A DNA stretch of 64,000 nucleotides from UBA2357 sp041678045. Its GTDB lineage: Bacteria > Pseudomonadota > Gammaproteobacteria > Burkholderiales > Rhodocyclaceae. The translations under genes were made by a program, and so were the position numbers. The notes under the pieces were generated by a model. It ran no database searches. It was not told where the DNA came from and saw only the letters and a program-made list of their open reading frames with translations. Location: assembly GCA_041678045.1 (NCBI GenBank), contig JBAYOV010000014.1:1-64000 (forward strand). Reading direction: 5' to 3'. This document shows, piece by piece, positions 26,314-34,121 of the stretch; position 1 is the first letter of the stretch; each line of letters opens with the position of its first letter.

Positions 26314-26888
26314 CACGACTCTCCGTCCGGGCGTACAAAACCGAGCGCATGCCAGCCCTCCAGGCCGATCCTGCGCAGGGTTTCGATGTTGGTTCGGTAG
26401 ATGCTGTCCGGGTCGGGGTGGCCCGAGATCGCGCGCTCCAGGCTTTCCTCGCGAATCAGGTGCAGGGTGGGATAGGGCGCGCGGTTGGTGTAATTGCCGA
26501 TGTCGTCCGCTTCGGTGCCGTCGAACTGGAACTGCGGGTGAAAGCTGGCGATCTGGATCACGCCCTCCAGATCGTGCTCGACGACCGCCTCCTCGGCGAT
26601 GCCCACCACTTCGTTGAAATCCAGAAAGTCGGGCAGCAGGGTGGGGTGGATCAGCAAGGTGGTGTCGGTCTTGTCCGGGGCAACCTCGGCCAGATACTCC
26701 AGCTCCCGGTCCAGGTCTTCGAGAAAACCGTCCAGATGCGGGGCCTCGCTCACCACGATGCGCACCTGATCGCGCACATACACCGAGCGGGCAAAGGGGC
26801 ACAGGTTCAGACCGATCACGGCCTTTTCCAGCCACAGGCGGGTGAGGGCAATGACGGTGTCACGATCGGGGGCGGATGAAGGGCTCAT
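26313..26888 (-). CDS. DUF1415 family protein
   Basis: A 191-residue soluble protein. The start region LTRLWLEKAVIGLNLCPFA with its CPFA motif, the central TLLIHPTLLPDFLDFNE segment, and IASFHPQFQFDG followed by NRAPYPTLHLIREES are the conserved blocks of DUF1415. The function of the family is unknown. The start is ATG 26888. The next gene (methyltransferase-like) begins on its stop codon. It is divergent from the rbgA-like GTPase gene. Confidence 0.85.
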   Translation of the reverse strand: MSPSSAPDRDTVIALTRLWLEKAVIGLNLCPFARSVYVRDQVRIVVSEAPHLDGFLEDLDRELEYLAEVAPDKTDTTLLIHPTLLPDFLDFNEVVGIAEEAVVEHDLEGVIQIASFHPQFQFDGTEADDIGNYTNRAPYPTLHLIREESLERAISGHPDPDSIYRTNIETLRRIGLEGWHALGFVRPDGES

Positions 26889-26985
26889 GCGGAATGCCTG
26901 CCTGAACAAAAGTTTCTATTTTGCCCCAGCTTGCGGGCAATCGAGAGGATAATTGCATTTTTGGCAGAATCCAACGACTCACGCA

Positions 26986-27912
26986 ATGTCCATACAGTGG
27001 TTTCCCGGTCACATGACTTCGGCACGCAAGAAAGCGTCCGAAACCATGGCCCGTACCGATCTGGTGATCGAGGTGCTCGATGCGCGCATTCCCGAAGCCA
27101 GCAGCAATCCGATGATTCACGAGTTGCGCAGGCAGCGCCAGCGCCCCTGCCTGAAGGTGCTCAACAAGTCCGACCTGGCCGATCCCGAAGTCACCCGGGC
27201 CTGGCTGGCGCAGTTCAATGCCCAGCCCGGAGTGACCGCAGTGGCGGTGTCGTGCCGCACGCCGGGCGATGTGGCGCGCCTGCCGGCCCTGTTCCAGTCG
27301 CTGGCCCCGCATCGCAACGATGGCACGAAGTTGCTGCGCATGATGATCATGGGCATCCCCAACGTCGGCAAGTCCACGCTGATGAACGCCCTGCTCAAAC
27401 GCAAGGTGGCCAAGGTGGGGGATGAGCCGGCCGTCACCAAGTCGCAGCAGACCTTCGATCTGGGCGAGCACATGACCCTCACCGATACGCCGGGCATGAT
27501 GTGGCCGAAGATCCAGCACGATCTGGACGGTTTCATGCTGGCCATCTGCCATGCGATCGGCCGCAACGCGGTGATCGATGAGGAAGTGGCGGAAGTGCTT
27601 GCCCGCCTGTTGCTGCAGATCTGGCCCGAGCGGCTGGCGGAGCGTTATCGCATCGATGTGGCCACGCTCGACGCAGTGGGGGTGGTCGAAGCGGTTGCCC
27701 GCCGCCGGGGGTGTTTGCTGCGGGGTGGGGTGCTGGACATGGAAAAGGCGTCGCTCATTCTGCTCAACGACTTTCGCAGCGGTGCGCTGGGCCGCATCAG
27801 CCTGGAAACACCGGAGAGCCGGCAGGCCATGCTGGCGCAGGCGGCCGAGCGTGCAGCGGCGGCCCGCGCCGGCGATGGGGATGAGGGCAGTCAGGGCGAG
27901 GTGGCGCCATGA
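26986..27912 (+). CDS. ylqF: circularly permuted GTPase, YlqF/RbgA family
   Basis: A 308-residue ribosome-assembly GTPase. The motif order is permuted: G4 (NKSD) and G5 come before G1 (GIPNVGKST), then G2 (TKSQQ) and G3 (DTPGM). The start MSIQWFPGHM is the family N-terminus, at ATG 26986; the longer frame is not conserved. RbgA acts in late 50S subunit maturation in Bacillus; proteobacterial homologues are less studied. The stop overlaps slyX by ATGA. Confidence 0.92.
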   Translation: MSIQWFPGHMTSARKKASETMARTDLVIEVLDARIPEASSNPMIHELRRQRQRPCLKVLNKSDLADPEVTRAWLAQFNAQPGVTAVAVSCRTPGDVARLPALFQSLAPHRNDGTKLLRMMIMGIPNVGKSTLMNALLKRKVAKVGDEPAVTKSQQTFDLGEHMTLTDTPGMMWPKIQHDLDGFMLAICHAIGRNAVIDEEVAEVLARLLLQIWPERLAERYRIDVATLDAVGVVEAVARRRGCLLRGGVLDMEKASLILLNDFRSGALGRISLETPESRQAMLAQAAERAAAARAGDGDEGSQGEVAP

Positions 27913-28169
27913 GCCCTGTGGACGATCGGTCAGCATCGCCCCCGTCCCCGCCTGCCAGTGAGGCTCAGGCCCTGCAGGCGCGGCTGGTGAGTATCGAGAC
28001 CAAGCTCGCGTTCGCCGAAGACACCGTAGAGGCGCTCAACCGGACCGTGTTCCGTCAGCAACAGCAGCTGGACCTGTTGCAGGAAGCCATGCGGCAGCTG
28101 AATGGTCAGCTGCAGGCGGCCCGTTCCGCTTCGGGTGATCCGCGCCACGAAGTGCCGCCGCATTACTGA
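27909..28169 (+). CDS. slyX: SlyX family protein
   Basis: An 86-residue coiled-coil protein (LVSIETKLAFAEDTVEALNR then a Gln-rich heptad region) ending in PPHY, the conserved SlyX C-terminus. A Pro/Ser-rich leader of about 18 residues precedes the coil. It overlaps the GTPase stop by 4 bases. The function of SlyX is unknown; it is often found near FKBP or GTPase genes. Confidence 0.88.
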   Translation: MSPVDDRSASPPSPPASEAQALQARLVSIETKLAFAEDTVEALNRTVFRQQQQLDLLQEAMRQLNGQLQAARSASGDPRHEVPPHY

Positions 28170-28180
28170 ACGCTCCCCGG

Positions 28181-29308
28181 TCAGCGGCTGGTGAGCTTCA
28201 GCTCGATGCGCCGGTTGCGGGCGTGGGCTTCCGCGCTGTCGCCACTGTCCAGCGGATGGTATTCGCCGTAGCCGGTGGCCGCCAGGCGTTGGGCGGGCAC
28301 GCCTTGGTCGCGCAGGAACTTCACGATGGCCAGTGCCCGGGCGGTGCTCAGCTCCCAGTTCGATGGAAAGCGGGCGGTGGAGATCGGTCGGCGATCGGTG
28401 TGGCCGTCCACCTGCAACACCCAGGGCAGGTCGCCCGGAATGTCGCGTGCAACCGTCTTCAGGGTTTCGGCCAGCCGTACGAGCTGGCGCAGCCCTTCTT
28501 CGCTGACCTCGTCCGATGCGGACGGGAACAGCACTTCGCTGGAAAACACGAAGCGGTCGCCGACGATCTGCACATCCTGCCGCTCGCCGAGTACGGCCCG
28601 CAGGCGGCCAAAGAACTCCGAACGGTAGCGGTTCAGCTCGCGCACCTGCTGGGCCAGGGCCAGATTGAGCTCGCGGCCGAGTTCTTCTATGCGCAGTTCC
28701 TTTTCGGCGATGTCCTTCTGCGCGTTGCCCAGCGCTTCGTTGAGGGCTTCGAGCTGGGTGCGGATGGCGGCGAGCTGGCGGTTCAGGAGCTCGATCTGGG
28801 CCAGGGCGCGTTCGGAGGTTTCTTCCTGGGCCTGCAGCGTGCGCCGGGTGTCGTCCAACTCGCTGGCGCGCTGGGCAATCTCGCTTTCCAGTGTCTGCTT
28901 GAGGCGTTCCAGCGCGGCAATGTCGGCCATCAGGCGGTTGGCCTCGGCCGTGCTCTGCCTGAGTTCGTCCTTCGTGCGGGTGAGCTGGTCGCGGGTGTCG
29001 TCCAGGGACTGGCGCAGGTGGGTGCTCGTCTGCTGTTCATCGGCGAGGGTGGCGCTCAGTTCGGCAATGCGGCTTTCCGCACGGCTGCGTGTGTCGCGTT
29101 CCAGGCTCAGCGTCTGTGCCAGGGCTTCGAGTTCGGCGTTCAGGCGGGCGAGTGCCCGGTCGCGCCCGCTCACCGCATCGGACAGCACGAACTGGCCGAT
29201 CACGAACAGCAGGATCACGAACACCATCACCATCAGCAGGGCCGCCAGGGCATCCACGAAGCCGGGCCAGAAGTCCAGCGTGCGACGGCGGCGGGAGAGT
29301 AGGGCCAT
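28181..29308 (-). CDS. MotB/OmpA-like membrane protein with a long coiled coil
   Basis: A 375-residue protein with a short basic N-terminus, one membrane helix (ALLMVMVFVILLFVIGQFVL), about 150 residues of heptad-repeat coiled coil, and a C-terminal OmpA-type peptidoglycan-binding domain (LQVDGHTDRRPI, RALAIVKFLRDQGVPA, NRRIELKLTSR). The plan is that of MotB/TolR-type stator subunits, but the coil is unusually long. It starts 26 bases after the MotA/TolQ-like gene stop and must be its partner. The two probably form a proton-driven, wall-anchored complex; no flagellar genes are present. Confidence 0.82.
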   Translation of the reverse strand: MALLSRRRRTLDFWPGFVDALAALLMVMVFVILLFVIGQFVLSDAVSGRDRALARLNAELEALAQTLSLERDTRSRAESRIAELSATLADEQQTSTHLRQSLDDTRDQLTRTKDELRQSTAEANRLMADIAALERLKQTLESEIAQRASELDDTRRTLQAQEETSERALAQIELLNRQLAAIRTQLEALNEALGNAQKDIAEKELRIEELGRELNLALAQQVRELNRYRSEFFGRLRAVLGERQDVQIVGDRFVFSSEVLFPSASDEVSEEGLRQLVRLAETLKTVARDIPGDLPWVLQVDGHTDRRPISTARFPSNWELSTARALAIVKFLRDQGVPAQRLAATGYGEYHPLDSGDSAEAHARNRRIELKLTSR

Positions 29309-29333
29309 GTCGACTGTCCTTGATCCCGAAGCG

Positions 29334-30419
29334 TCAGCCGGAGTGTCTGGAGCCCGGGTGTGAGGTGTTGAGGGCGGCAGCAATCGTGCGCGACATCAGG
29401 CGCAGTTCGCTGCGTAGCTCCTCCGAAAACTGCTGGCCTCCGTCCCCCTGCGGACGCTGTGCGAGCTGGCGCAGCAGGCTGCGCAGGTCGTCCTGGGTTT
29501 CGGACAGCGCCGTCACGCCCCGCGATTCGCGGCTGATGAGTTCGGACAGGCGGTTGAGCTGATGCCCCAGCTCGCTGAGCTGGTCGATGGTGGCGCGCCG
29601 CTCGCGTTCGGAGTCGGCCACCGTGCGCTGCATCCGGTCCAGGCTCTCGGCGGTCTGTTCGAGCAGGGCCTGCACATAGGCCGGCACGCTGCCTTCGCCG
29701 TCGCTGCCCATGTGCGAGGGGATGCGGGTGATGTTGGAAAGCCATTCTTCAAGATCGTTGTAGAAACGGTTCTGCGCATGGCCGGACTGCAGGTCGAGAA
29801 AGCCGACGACGAGCGAGCCGGCCAGCCCGAACAGCGAGGTGGAGAAGCTGGTGGCCATGCCGCCCAGTGGCTCGTCGAGCTTGGTCTTGAGGGCTTCGAA
29901 CATGGCCACGGGGTCGCTGCCCACGCTCATGCCGCCAATGATCTCGCCCACCGAGCGGATGGTGACCAGCAGGCCCCAGAAGGTGCCGAGCAGACCGAGA
30001 AAGATGAGCAGGCCGATGAGGTAGCGGCTCAGGTCGCGCTGCTCTTCGAGGCGGATCTGCACGCTGTCGAGAATCGAGCGCATCGAGGCGGGCGACAGAT
30101 TGAGCTTGCCACGCTGGCTGGACAGGATTTTGCCCATCGGGGCGAGCAGCACCGGGCGTACCGAGGCGGGGCGCTGCTCGGGGGCATGGTGGAAGCTGTC
30201 GATCCACAGCACTTCACGTTGCAGGCGCCACACCTGCCGGAGATTCACCGCGATGCCGATGGCGAGCACGAACAGGATCAGGCTGTTGAACTCCAGGTTG
30301 GCCATGAAGGCATGCTTGAGCTGGGGCACCAGCAATGCGGCGAGCATGGCCACCAGGGCGAGAAAGACGCCCATCCAGGTGGTGACGTGGAGGGGGTTGG
30401 AGAACTCCTTGTGTTCCAT
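29334..30419 (-). CDS. MotA/TolQ/ExbB-like proton channel protein
   Basis: A 361-residue membrane protein with two N-terminal helices (about 15-31 and 45-60) and two further helices with the MotA/TolQ-like signature LLIFLGLLGTFWGLLVTIRS and ATSFSTSLFGLAGSLVVGFLD. A C-terminal helical tail (NRLSELISRESRGV) is predicted to be cytoplasmic. It is first in the pair with the OmpA-domain protein. Families like this power gliding, cell-division or envelope processes; the role here is unknown. Confidence 0.8.
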   Translation of the reverse strand: MEHKEFSNPLHVTTWMGVFLALVAMLAALLVPQLKHAFMANLEFNSLILFVLAIGIAVNLRQVWRLQREVLWIDSFHHAPEQRPASVRPVLLAPMGKILSSQRGKLNLSPASMRSILDSVQIRLEEQRDLSRYLIGLLIFLGLLGTFWGLLVTIRSVGEIIGGMSVGSDPVAMFEALKTKLDEPLGGMATSFSTSLFGLAGSLVVGFLDLQSGHAQNRFYNDLEEWLSNITRIPSHMGSDGEGSVPAYVQALLEQTAESLDRMQRTVADSERERRATIDQLSELGHQLNRLSELISRESRGVTALSETQDDLRSLLRQLAQRPQGDGGQQFSEELRSELRLMSRTIAAALNTSHPGSRHSG

Positions 30420-30543
30420 CGGCGCACATCCTCTTCAACAGACCGATATCTGCCACTCGCTGCCACCCGCTGTCACCGTGATCGGGCGCCGGGCGAAGCG
30501 ACGCTCAAGAGTCTAACGCGAAACCTGCCCGGAGAGGGGCATG

Positions 30544-31308
30544 TCATTCGGCCTGCACTTTGGCTGCGTCATCGTCGGGTTCGAGTGTTTCGCCGGGTTC
30601 CGTGTCGGGGGGCTCGCCGGGCGCTTCCCCGGTGTGTGTGGCCGCTTCCAGCTCCAGCGGCTGCTGCAGGCGGGCAAAGTCGCGCGGGGCCACATACTGG
30701 AGCAGTTCCTTGCCGCGCAGGTCCAGCGCGATGTGCAGCCCCTTTTCGGGATACAGGTAATGGGTCAGGTGCGCATGGCTGCTGATCGTGCTTGCCGGTT
30801 CGCCGAAGCGCTGCAGGATGATGGCTTCGTCAAGGTCGGCGGTGGGCATGAAGCCGATCGCCACGATGGGCAGTGCGCGCGCGGTCGCCAGATCGTCCGG
30901 GTGCAGCGTGATCTTGCGGGTGGTGCTCTCCATGTAGGCTTCCTTCAGGGCGCGGGCGCGCATGGCCTGAAGTGCGTCCTGGCCGATGTCGACCGTCACC
31001 GTGGCCCGGCCGGTGATGAAGCCGGCGCGGGTGTCCTCGAAATACGCCTCCAGCGAGGCGGGCTTGCCCGGGGCGACAACGATGGCCACCTCGACATCGC
31101 GCCCGAACTGGTCGATGGCCTCCTGCAGGGTGCTCACGCCCGGCTGCAGCGAGAATGCCCGGGTCTGTCCGGGCGCGATCTGCTCGATCTGCCAGGGCAG
31201 GCCGCTGTCGGGCAACTGGCCGGCCGATTCGTCAAGGGCGATCCACAGCAGAGGGGCCAGCAGCACGACCGCGATGGCCGCAATACCGTATGCAATCCAT
31301 TTGAACAT
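30544..31308 (-). CDS. membrane-anchored protein of unknown function
   Basis: A 254-residue protein with one N-terminal helix (YGIAAIAVVLLAPLLWIAL) followed by a periplasmic domain with alternating strands and helices and an acidic Pro/Glu-rich tail. No cysteine pair or catalytic motif is evident. The start is ATG 31308; the upstream part of the longer frame is spurious. It is transcribed toward the MotA-like gene from 125 bases upstream, so it may form an operon with the stator-like pair. No family is recognised. Confidence 0.7.
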   Translation of the reverse strand: MFKWIAYGIAAIAVVLLAPLLWIALDESAGQLPDSGLPWQIEQIAPGQTRAFSLQPGVSTLQEAIDQFGRDVEVAIVVAPGKPASLEAYFEDTRAGFITGRATVTVDIGQDALQAMRARALKEAYMESTTRKITLHPDDLATARALPIVAIGFMPTADLDEAIILQRFGEPASTISSHAHLTHYLYPEKGLHIALDLRGKELLQYVAPRDFARLQQPLELEAATHTGEAPGEPPDTEPGETLEPDDDAAKVQAE

Positions 31309-31458
31309 TGCCAGGGTCTTTCCGGAGGGTTGGACGGCCGGGCATTGTGCCCGATACGCCGCCAGCGCGCAGCAATGCCCGGCGGATGTTCCATTCAGGC
31401 GGAGCAAATCGATGCAGGCTGTTATATTTGATTCATCAACATGCAAGGATGACACACC

Positions 31459-31542
31459 ATGCGGACAACGATTTCGTTTGATGACGCGCTGGTCGACCGT
31501 GCCCAGCGTCTCACTGGGCTGATGGAAAAGTCGGTGCTCGTT
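31459..31542 (+). pseudogene. VapB-type antitoxin N-terminus fused to the dehydrogenase
   Basis: The first 28 codons read like the ribbon-helix-helix N-terminus of VapB antitoxins: MRTTISFDDALVDRAQRLTG then LMEKSVLV, a pattern where family members continue into a REAL helix. Here it runs directly into a signal peptide. The promoter and ribosome site upstream (TTATATTTG, then AAGGA) probably belonged to the lost antitoxin. No PIN toxin gene follows. Confidence 0.6.
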
Positions 31543-32685
31543 GCGCTGGCTTGCCTGAGCGGGATGGGGGTGTGGGCCGGGGCTGCGCGCGCGGATGAAG
31601 CGCCGTTGCTGACGTTTGCCTCTGCGGGGCAGTCGGTGGCGGTGGTGAGCGTGGCGGGCGGTTTGCAGCATCCGTGGTCGCTGGCCTTTCTGCCTGAGGG
31701 GGGCATGCTGGTGACGGAGCGCGAAGGGCGCCTGCGCAGGGTGTCGCCCGAGGGGGCGTTGTCCGCGCCAATCGATGGCTTGCCCCCGGTGCATGCGCAG
31801 GGGCAGGGCGGGTTGCTCGATGTGCTGCTGGACCCGGATCATGCCAACAACCGCCGTCTCTATCTGGCCTATGCCGAGCCGACCGGCCGGGGCGCGCGCA
31901 CTGCAGTGGCCAGTGCGGTGCTGGCACCGGGCAGCAACCGGCTGACGGCGGTGACGCGCCTGTTTGCGCAGAACGAAGACCCCTCCGGCCGGCATCACTG
32001 GGGCGCGCGACTGGTGTTCGATGCGGAGGGCCATCTGTTTGTCACCCTGGGCGACCGCTTCTTTCATCGCGACCGCGCGCAGGCGCTGGACAGTCATCTG
32101 GGCAAGATTGTGCGCATCTGCGCGGACGGTTCGGTGCCGGAGGGCAATCCCTTTGTCGGTCAGTCGGGCGCCTTGCCGGAAATCTGGTCGTATGGGCACC
32201 GTAACGTGCAGGGGGCGGCGCTTCATCCACACACCGGTGAGCTATGGGCGCATGAGCACGGTCCGCAGGGCGGGGATGAAGTCAATCGGGTGAAGCGGGG
32301 TGGCAATCATGGTTGGCCGGTGATTACTTACGGACGTGAGTACGTGACCGGAGCGCGCATTGGGGAAGGGCGCGAGCGGGCCGATGTGGTTGCGCCGCTA
32401 CACCAGTGGACACCGTCGATTGCTCCGTCGGGCATGAGTTTTTACACCGCTACGGTGTTTCCCGGCTGGCAGGGCGATCTGTTTGTGGGGGCGCTGCGCG
32501 GGCAGCATCTGGCCCGGCTGAGCCTGCAGGGGGCGGAAGTGGTGTCCGAGGAGCGTTTGCTCGAAGCGCTAGGGGTGCGCATTCGCGATGTGCGCCAGGG
32601 GCCGGATGGTCTGCTGTACCTGCTCGACGATAGCGAGGGACGCATCCTGCGCCTGCAGCCCGGTTCGCCAAACCAGGCTGACTGA
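31459..32685 (+). CDS. PQQ-dependent aldose sugar dehydrogenase with a captured 5' end
   Basis: A 408-residue soluble beta-propeller quinoprotein of the YliI/Asd type, probably periplasmic, oxidising aldose sugars. Family blocks are clear: LQHPWSLAFLPEGGMLVTER, GQGGLLDVLLDP, LGKIVRICADGS, PEIWSYGHRNVQGAA, EHGPQGGDEVNR and GGNHGWPVITYG. The signal peptide (VLVALACLSGMGVWAGAARA) lies about 21 residues inside the frame. The first 28 residues are VapB-like (see next entry). A ribosome site (AAGGA) fits ATG 31459, whereas the in-frame ATG at 31522 has none, so the longer form is probably made. Confidence 0.85.
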   Translation: MRTTISFDDALVDRAQRLTGLMEKSVLVALACLSGMGVWAGAARADEAPLLTFASAGQSVAVVSVAGGLQHPWSLAFLPEGGMLVTEREGRLRRVSPEGALSAPIDGLPPVHAQGQGGLLDVLLDPDHANNRRLYLAYAEPTGRGARTAVASAVLAPGSNRLTAVTRLFAQNEDPSGRHHWGARLVFDAEGHLFVTLGDRFFHRDRAQALDSHLGKIVRICADGSVPEGNPFVGQSGALPEIWSYGHRNVQGAALHPHTGELWAHEHGPQGGDEVNRVKRGGNHGWPVITYGREYVTGARIGEGRERADVVAPLHQWTPSIAPSGMSFYTATVFPGWQGDLFVGALRGQHLARLSLQGAEVVSEERLLEALGVRIRDVRQGPDGLLYLLDDSEGRILRLQPGSPNQAD

Positions 32686-32731
32686 CCGGGCCGCGCAGCG
32701 TCTCGGTCAAGCCCGGTTTTGCGAACCCGGT

Positions 32732-33169
32732 TCAGGCGGCCTGCAGGCTGTCGAGCCGGGTGCGAAATGCGTCGGGCACTGGCCGGACCTTGCGTGCCTC
32801 GTAGTCGAAGAACACCAGCCCGGTCTTCACGCGGGCGACTTCGCGGCCGCTGTCGCGTTCGCTCACGGCATACACCAGGTCGCAGCCGTATTTGTTGAAG
32901 TCCTGCGCGGCGAGGCGAAACACCAGGGTTTCACCATGGAAGGCTTCGGACAGGTAGCGCACTGCGGCATCGGTGATGACGATGCCCACGCCTTCCACAC
33001 TGGTCTGGGTATAGCCGAGATGGCTGAAGAAGCGTTGCCGCGCTTCGGACACCAGCGTCATGAGCTGGGCGTTGTCCAGATGAGCAGCTTCATTGATGTG
33101 ACTTTGGTAGATGCACAGTTCGGTGCTGAAGCAGAAGTGCTCCGGCAAGGCGATGTCGACGCGTGCCAT
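32732..33169 (-). CDS. hotdog-fold acyl-CoA thioesterase
   Basis: A 145-residue single hotdog-fold protein similar to 4-hydroxybenzoyl-CoA/YbgC-type thioesterases. Recognisable parts are the start strand CIYQSHINEAAHLDNAQLMT, the helix SEARQRFFSHLGY, and the strands ITDAAVRYLSEAFHGE and VARVKTGLVFFDYE. The usual YbgC catalytic Asp is replaced in a motif where Asn/Glu could serve. The start is ATG 33169. A 59-base gap separates it from the upstream unknown gene on the same strand. The substrate is unknown. Confidence 0.8.
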   Translation of the reverse strand: MARVDIALPEHFCFSTELCIYQSHINEAAHLDNAQLMTLVSEARQRFFSHLGYTQTSVEGVGIVITDAAVRYLSEAFHGETLVFRLAAQDFNKYGCDLVYAVSERDSGREVARVKTGLVFFDYEARKVRPVPDAFRTRLDSLQAA

Positions 33170-33228
33170 GGCTGTGGATGAGTCCCGGGGTGTGGAATGT
33201 AGCGGATGATGCTGGCGTGAGGTGCGAC

Positions 33229-33744
33229 TCAGATGACCTTGAGCAGGTCTTCGCGCAGTTCTTCGCTGCGGCGCTTGCCCTCGCGCGAATCGACGATGGC
33301 GCGATACCACAGGTCGAAATGCGCGCGCAGTGCTTCGGCGTCGGCCGCCTGAAAGATGTCGCTCTGCAGACTCACATGGGAAAAACCACCGCAGAAGGTC
33401 TTGATCGTGTTGATCATGAAGTGCTTGGCCATGTCGAGTTGCTTGGCAGTGACTTCGCTGGCGGGTCGGAAGGCCGTGATCGAGGGCAGGGGGGTTTCGC
33501 CAATCTGGTCGATGCCGCCACTGTCGTTCTTGAAGCCGATCAGTTCGATGTAGCCTTCTTCCTCGAGCATGCCCAGGGAATGGGAGAGGTCGTCGGCCGC
33601 GACCAGATCGCGCAGGTCCGAGACCGTGTGCTTGCCGTCCACAAAAATCAGGAGCCGGCGTTGGCGTGGCGTGAGTTTGCCCGAGCGGGTCGTTACTTCT
33701 TCGCGTCCGAGTTCCGTCTTGGCGAAAACTGCCGTTGTTGTCAT
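33229..33744 (-). CDS. conserved hypothetical protein with a winged-helix-like N-terminus
   Basis: A 171-residue cytoplasmic protein. Residues 23-70 (LTPRQRRLLIFVDGKHTVSD, then LSHSLGMLEEEGYIEL) look like a winged-helix domain. The C-terminal half is helical, with KHFMINTIKTFCGGFSHVSL and a basic tail. No metal site or enzyme motif is visible. The gene is upstream of the thioesterase on the same strand and divergent from the TonB receptor. A regulatory role is possible but unproven. Confidence 0.65.
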   Translation of the reverse strand: MTTTAVFAKTELGREEVTTRSGKLTPRQRRLLIFVDGKHTVSDLRDLVAADDLSHSLGMLEEEGYIELIGFKNDSGGIDQIGETPLPSITAFRPASEVTAKQLDMAKHFMINTIKTFCGGFSHVSLQSDIFQAADAEALRAHFDLWYRAIVDSREGKRRSEELREDLLKVI

Positions 33745-34121
33745 CTTCTCCTCCAGGGTTGGCTGCTGGGTGGCGAATTTGGGTACGCCTGCGCGTGGTG
33801 TGCGTCTTTTGCCTACAGGGGCACAATCTTACTGCGGCTGTGGCAGATTGTGTTGTGTGGCTTTGCACGAATAGGCTGATTTTTACCGGTTTTTTGCTTT
33901 TCCGGACAGTGCGCCGGGGGGCTGAAACGGACAGGGGCAGGAGGCTGCAGTCGGGACGTTTCGGGGGCTTCGCCGCGATTTATGACTTTCCGGATAGAGC
34001 GAATGTCATCTTGCGTGGCTGGAGGTCCTGTATTGTCAAGCGTTTGCAGGATGTCCGATGCGTGTTGACGAAACCCTTCCAGAGTTGGATCATCGGCCGA
34101 ACACACGACTGCGCTCAGCCC
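33745..34121. other. 377-bp intergenic region between divergent genes
   Basis: This holds the 5' regions of the winged-helix-like gene (minus) and the TonB receptor (plus). It has runs of T and A near 33880-33900 but no gene, hairpin terminator or riboswitch pattern that I can recognise. A plus-strand open frame across it is the upstream extension of the receptor frame and has no homology. Confidence 0.5.

Noticed and set aside
28181..30419. Zorya defence (ZorA/ZorB) reading of the MotA/OmpA-like pair
   Set aside because: No ZorC, ZorD or ZorE gene is near, the channel protein lacks the very long Zorya tail, and the flanks are core genes.
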